Shown here piece by piece: positions 5,090-6,628 of a DNA stretch of 6,628 bases; within the stretch, counting starts at the first letter, position 1, and every line of letters starts with the position of its first letter. The notes under the pieces were generated by a model. The model had not been told where the DNA came from. It ran no database searches and saw only the letters and a list, made by a program, of their open reading frames with translations. The DNA comes from JAFAVZ01 sp036009105 (lineage in GTDB: Bacteria; Acidobacteriota; Thermoanaerobaculia; Gp7-AA8): contig DASYMJ010000337.1 in NCBI GenBank assembly GCA_036009105.1, positions 1-6,628 on the forward strand, given 5' to 3'. Position numbers and translations under genes: made by a program.

Positions 5090-5164
5090 AATGTAGGGCC
5101 GGCTCTCAGCCGGCCCAGCTATTCGTTGATATCGGGCCGGCTGAGAGCCGGCCCTACATTTTTT
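5089..5164. terminator. nested 28-bp perfect palindrome, terminator of convergent genes
   Basis: The arms 5089-5116 and 5134-5161 are perfect reverse complements separated by 17 bases. Each arm is itself a hairpin: GGGCCGGCT, a three-base loop (CTC or GAG), and AGCCGGCCC (5096-5116 and 5134-5154). On the plus strand the structure is followed by TTTTTT (5159-5164), making a good intrinsic terminator for the membrane-protein gene. On the minus strand only three T's follow. The element starts on the last base of one gene's stop codon and runs into the stop codon of the converging gene, filling the whole gap. Its tidy modular form suggests a dispersed repeat, possibly reused as a terminator. Confidence 0.8.
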
Positions 5165-6628
5165 ACTTCATGGCGGTGATCTCGATGCCGCTGTAATACC
5201 GCCGCAGGATCTGGTCGTACGTCCAGCCGCGGAAGGCCATGCCGTACGCGCCCACCTGGCACAGGCCGATGCCGTGGCCCCAGCCTTTGCCGTAGAAGGT
5301 GTAGCGGTCCATGCCGTCCGCGTCCTTCCCCTTCTCGATCACGAAGAGGTTGTCCGGCACGTTGAGCGACCAGCGCACCGGGAGGCCGCGCAGCATGAAC
5401 GTCCGCCCGCCCTCCGCCGTCACCTCCAGCTCCGCGATCCGCTGGGAGGGGTCGATGGTCACCGGCCGCAGACCCTGCAGCTCCTGGATCGGATTGCGCG
5501 CGTTGATCGACTTGACCAGCTCGTCGGCGCGATAAGTGCGCGTCCAGTTGGCGAAGCTCGAGGTGCGGTCGAACGAGGCGCCGTCGTAGTTGCCCTGCAC
5601 GATCAGCCCGACGGCCGCGTTCTGCTGGTCGCGCTGCAGGACCGCCCGGTCGCCGATCATCACCGGCACGTTTGCGTACTCCTGGTAGCGGTCGCTCAGG
5701 CGGCGGAAGACGGGGATGCCCGCCGGCAGGCTGAAGTCGGTGTTCTTCCCCTCGATCTTGAGCGTGATCGTCCGCGCGTTGACGGCGGAGATCTTCCCCG
5801 TCACCTCCCGCAACGCGTCGTGCTCGCGCAGCCACGAGCCGAGCAGGCCGTAGAGCTCCTCGCGCGGCATCGCGGCATTCAGATCGATGCCGTCGATGGT
5901 CTGAGCGGGGACGATGCCGTACTTAATGAGGAACGCCGCGGCGAGGTACTCCGGCGCCTCCGGATTCCCGACCCGGGTGAAAAAGTACTTGCGATCCTCG
6001 GGGATGGTCAGCACCCGGCCGTTGCGGTCGAGCATCAGCGCGGAAGCGAGGTAGCGCAACACGTCTCCCCGCCGCGAGGACACCGGCGGCGCGAGTCCGG
6101 CCGGCGCGGTGTAGCCGAGGATGCGCGCGGTGGCCTGCACGGCGGTGGTGACCTCGCGCGCGCTCCAGCTCGCGCCGCTGTCCGGCAATCCCGCCAGAGC
6201 GGCGAACACGCGCGCATTCACCTGTGTCTCGGAGAGCAACTGGCTGTCCGCGCGGCCGGAGATGGAGGTCATCTCCATCTCCACGCAGCGCGCGCGCTTG
6301 AGGTACGGCTCGTTGCGGCCGGGGAACATCGTGCCGACGTCGGACGTCTCGCCCCCGCACGTGGCGGTGTAGAGCGCATCGATCGGCTGGCCGTTGTAGG
6401 TGGCGATCAGGCCGGCGGTCTCCTTCACCGCCTGGTCGCTCAGCGCCGCTTCGCCGCCCGCGCCGAGGTAGGCCTGGCAGGCCGGGCCCGGGCAGATGTC
6501 GTAGCCCTCGTTGCGGAACTGCCCCATGTTGCGCACCGCATACGTACGCGCGGCGATGGCCTGCGCCTTCAGCGCTTCCAGCTCGTCGTAGATTTTCGGT
6601 CCCATCTCCGCCGGAACCACGCCGCGCA
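5163..6628 (-). CDS. SpoIID/LytB-type protein, N-terminus beyond the window
   Basis: Partial gene: 488 codons visible (numbered here from the GTG at 6620), running off the right edge. SpoIID-family proteins bind or cleave peptidoglycan glycan strands stripped of stem peptides, outside the cytoplasmic membrane. The N-terminal core shows R-G-V-V-P-A-E-M at the edge, where the Glu is the residue held catalytic in studied SpoIIDs, then ALKAQAIAARTYAVRN (16-31) and YTATCGGETSDV (84-95). The C-terminal core is GKGWGHGIGLCQVGAYGMA (444-462) and the final ILRRYYSGIEIT. Between them, about 115-430, is a large insertion. Residues 225-265 resemble an S-layer-homology repeat, and 272-342 look like a small beta domain. 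C43, C48, C88 and C112 may form disulfides or a metal site. The GTG at 6620 is not the start, because the conserved motif continues upstream. In non-sporulating bacteria such proteins are linked to wall remodelling. Stop TAA at 5165-5163. Confidence 0.93.
   Translation of the reverse strand, partial: RGVVPAEMGPKIYDELEALKAQAIAARTYAVRNMGQFRNEGYDICPGPACQAYLGAGGEAALSDQAVKETAGLIATYNGQPIDALYTATCGGETSDVGTMFPGRNEPYLKRARCVEMEMTSISGRADSQLLSETQVNARVFAALAGLPDSGASWSAREVTTAVQATARILGYTAPAGLAPPVSSRRGDVLRYLASALMLDRNGRVLTIPEDRKYFFTRVGNPEAPEYLAAAFLIKYGIVPAQTIDGIDLNAAMPREELYGLLGSWLREHDALREVTGKISAVNARTITLKIEGKNTDFSLPAGIPVFRRLSDRYQEYANVPVMIGDRAVLQRDQQNAAVGLIVQGNYDGASFDRTSSFANWTRTYRADELVKSINARNPIQELQGLRPVTIDPSQRIAELEVTAEGGRTFMLRGLPVRWSLNVPDNLFVIEKGKDADGMDRYTFYGKGWGHGIGLCQVGAYGMAFRGWTYDQILRRYYSGIEITAMK

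Noticed and set aside
5089..5164. Insertion-sequence ends
   Set aside because: Only 17 bases lie between the arms, there is no transposase, and no target-site duplication can be distinguished. A terminator or non-autonomous repeat is the better description.
6618..6620. GTG as the start of the SpoIID/LytB gene
   Set aside because: The codons before it encode R-G and continue the conserved R-G-V-V-P-A-E-M motif, so the gene begins outside the window.

Overview
The window is GC-rich bacterial chromosome with tightly packed genes. It carries a pyrimidine-biosynthesis operon, a small set of signalling genes, and one end of a cell-wall gene. It has no rRNA, tRNA, CRISPR array, transposase or phage gene. 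The high GC, the pyrR-pyrB-pyrC order, the SpoIID/LytB protein in a setting that does not look like a spore former, and the dispersed-looking GC and AT palindromes are compatible with an Acidobacteriota-like Gram-negative. This assignment is an impression from style and gene content, not from a marker gene.

Left part (minus strand, read from 3335 down to 34): pyrR (PRPP-binding regulator), pyrB (aspartate carbamoyltransferase catalytic chain), pyrC (class I dihydroorotase) and a stand-alone receiver-domain protein. The receiver gene's ATG overlaps the pyrC stop codon (ATGA), so it is probably translated together with pyrC. A 99-base gap between pyrB and pyrC is filled by an AT-rich, heptamer-based palindrome that also provides the pyrB stop codon. 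Beyond the receiver gene, three copies of a heptamer, each holding ATGAAC, lie behind Shine-Dalgarno-like sequences. They suggest that another gene of the operon starts at the very edge.

Middle part (plus strand, 3402 to 5089): diverging from pyrR across 66 bases are a second stand-alone receiver protein, an FHA-domain protein, and a two-helix membrane protein whose C-terminal half resembles a tubby/LURP-one-like barrel. The FHA gene ends in a run of ten A's. The next frame is open through that run, and its GTG start overlaps the FHA stop (GTGA). A -1 ribosomal frameshift, or insertion of one A during transcription, would give a 433-residue FHA-membrane fusion. This is the most interesting candidate mechanism in the window.

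Right part: a nested 28-bp perfect palindrome followed by six T's separates the convergent ends of the membrane-protein gene and a SpoIID/LytB-type gene on the minus strand. The SpoIID/LytB gene runs off the right edge. Its two conserved SpoIID blocks are separated by a roughly 300-residue insertion that includes a segment resembling an S-layer-homology repeat.

Together the genes show de novo UMP synthesis steps 2 and 3 with their regulator, linked physically to phospho-signalling modules (two receivers and an FHA reader). Whether that link is functional cannot be read from the sequence.
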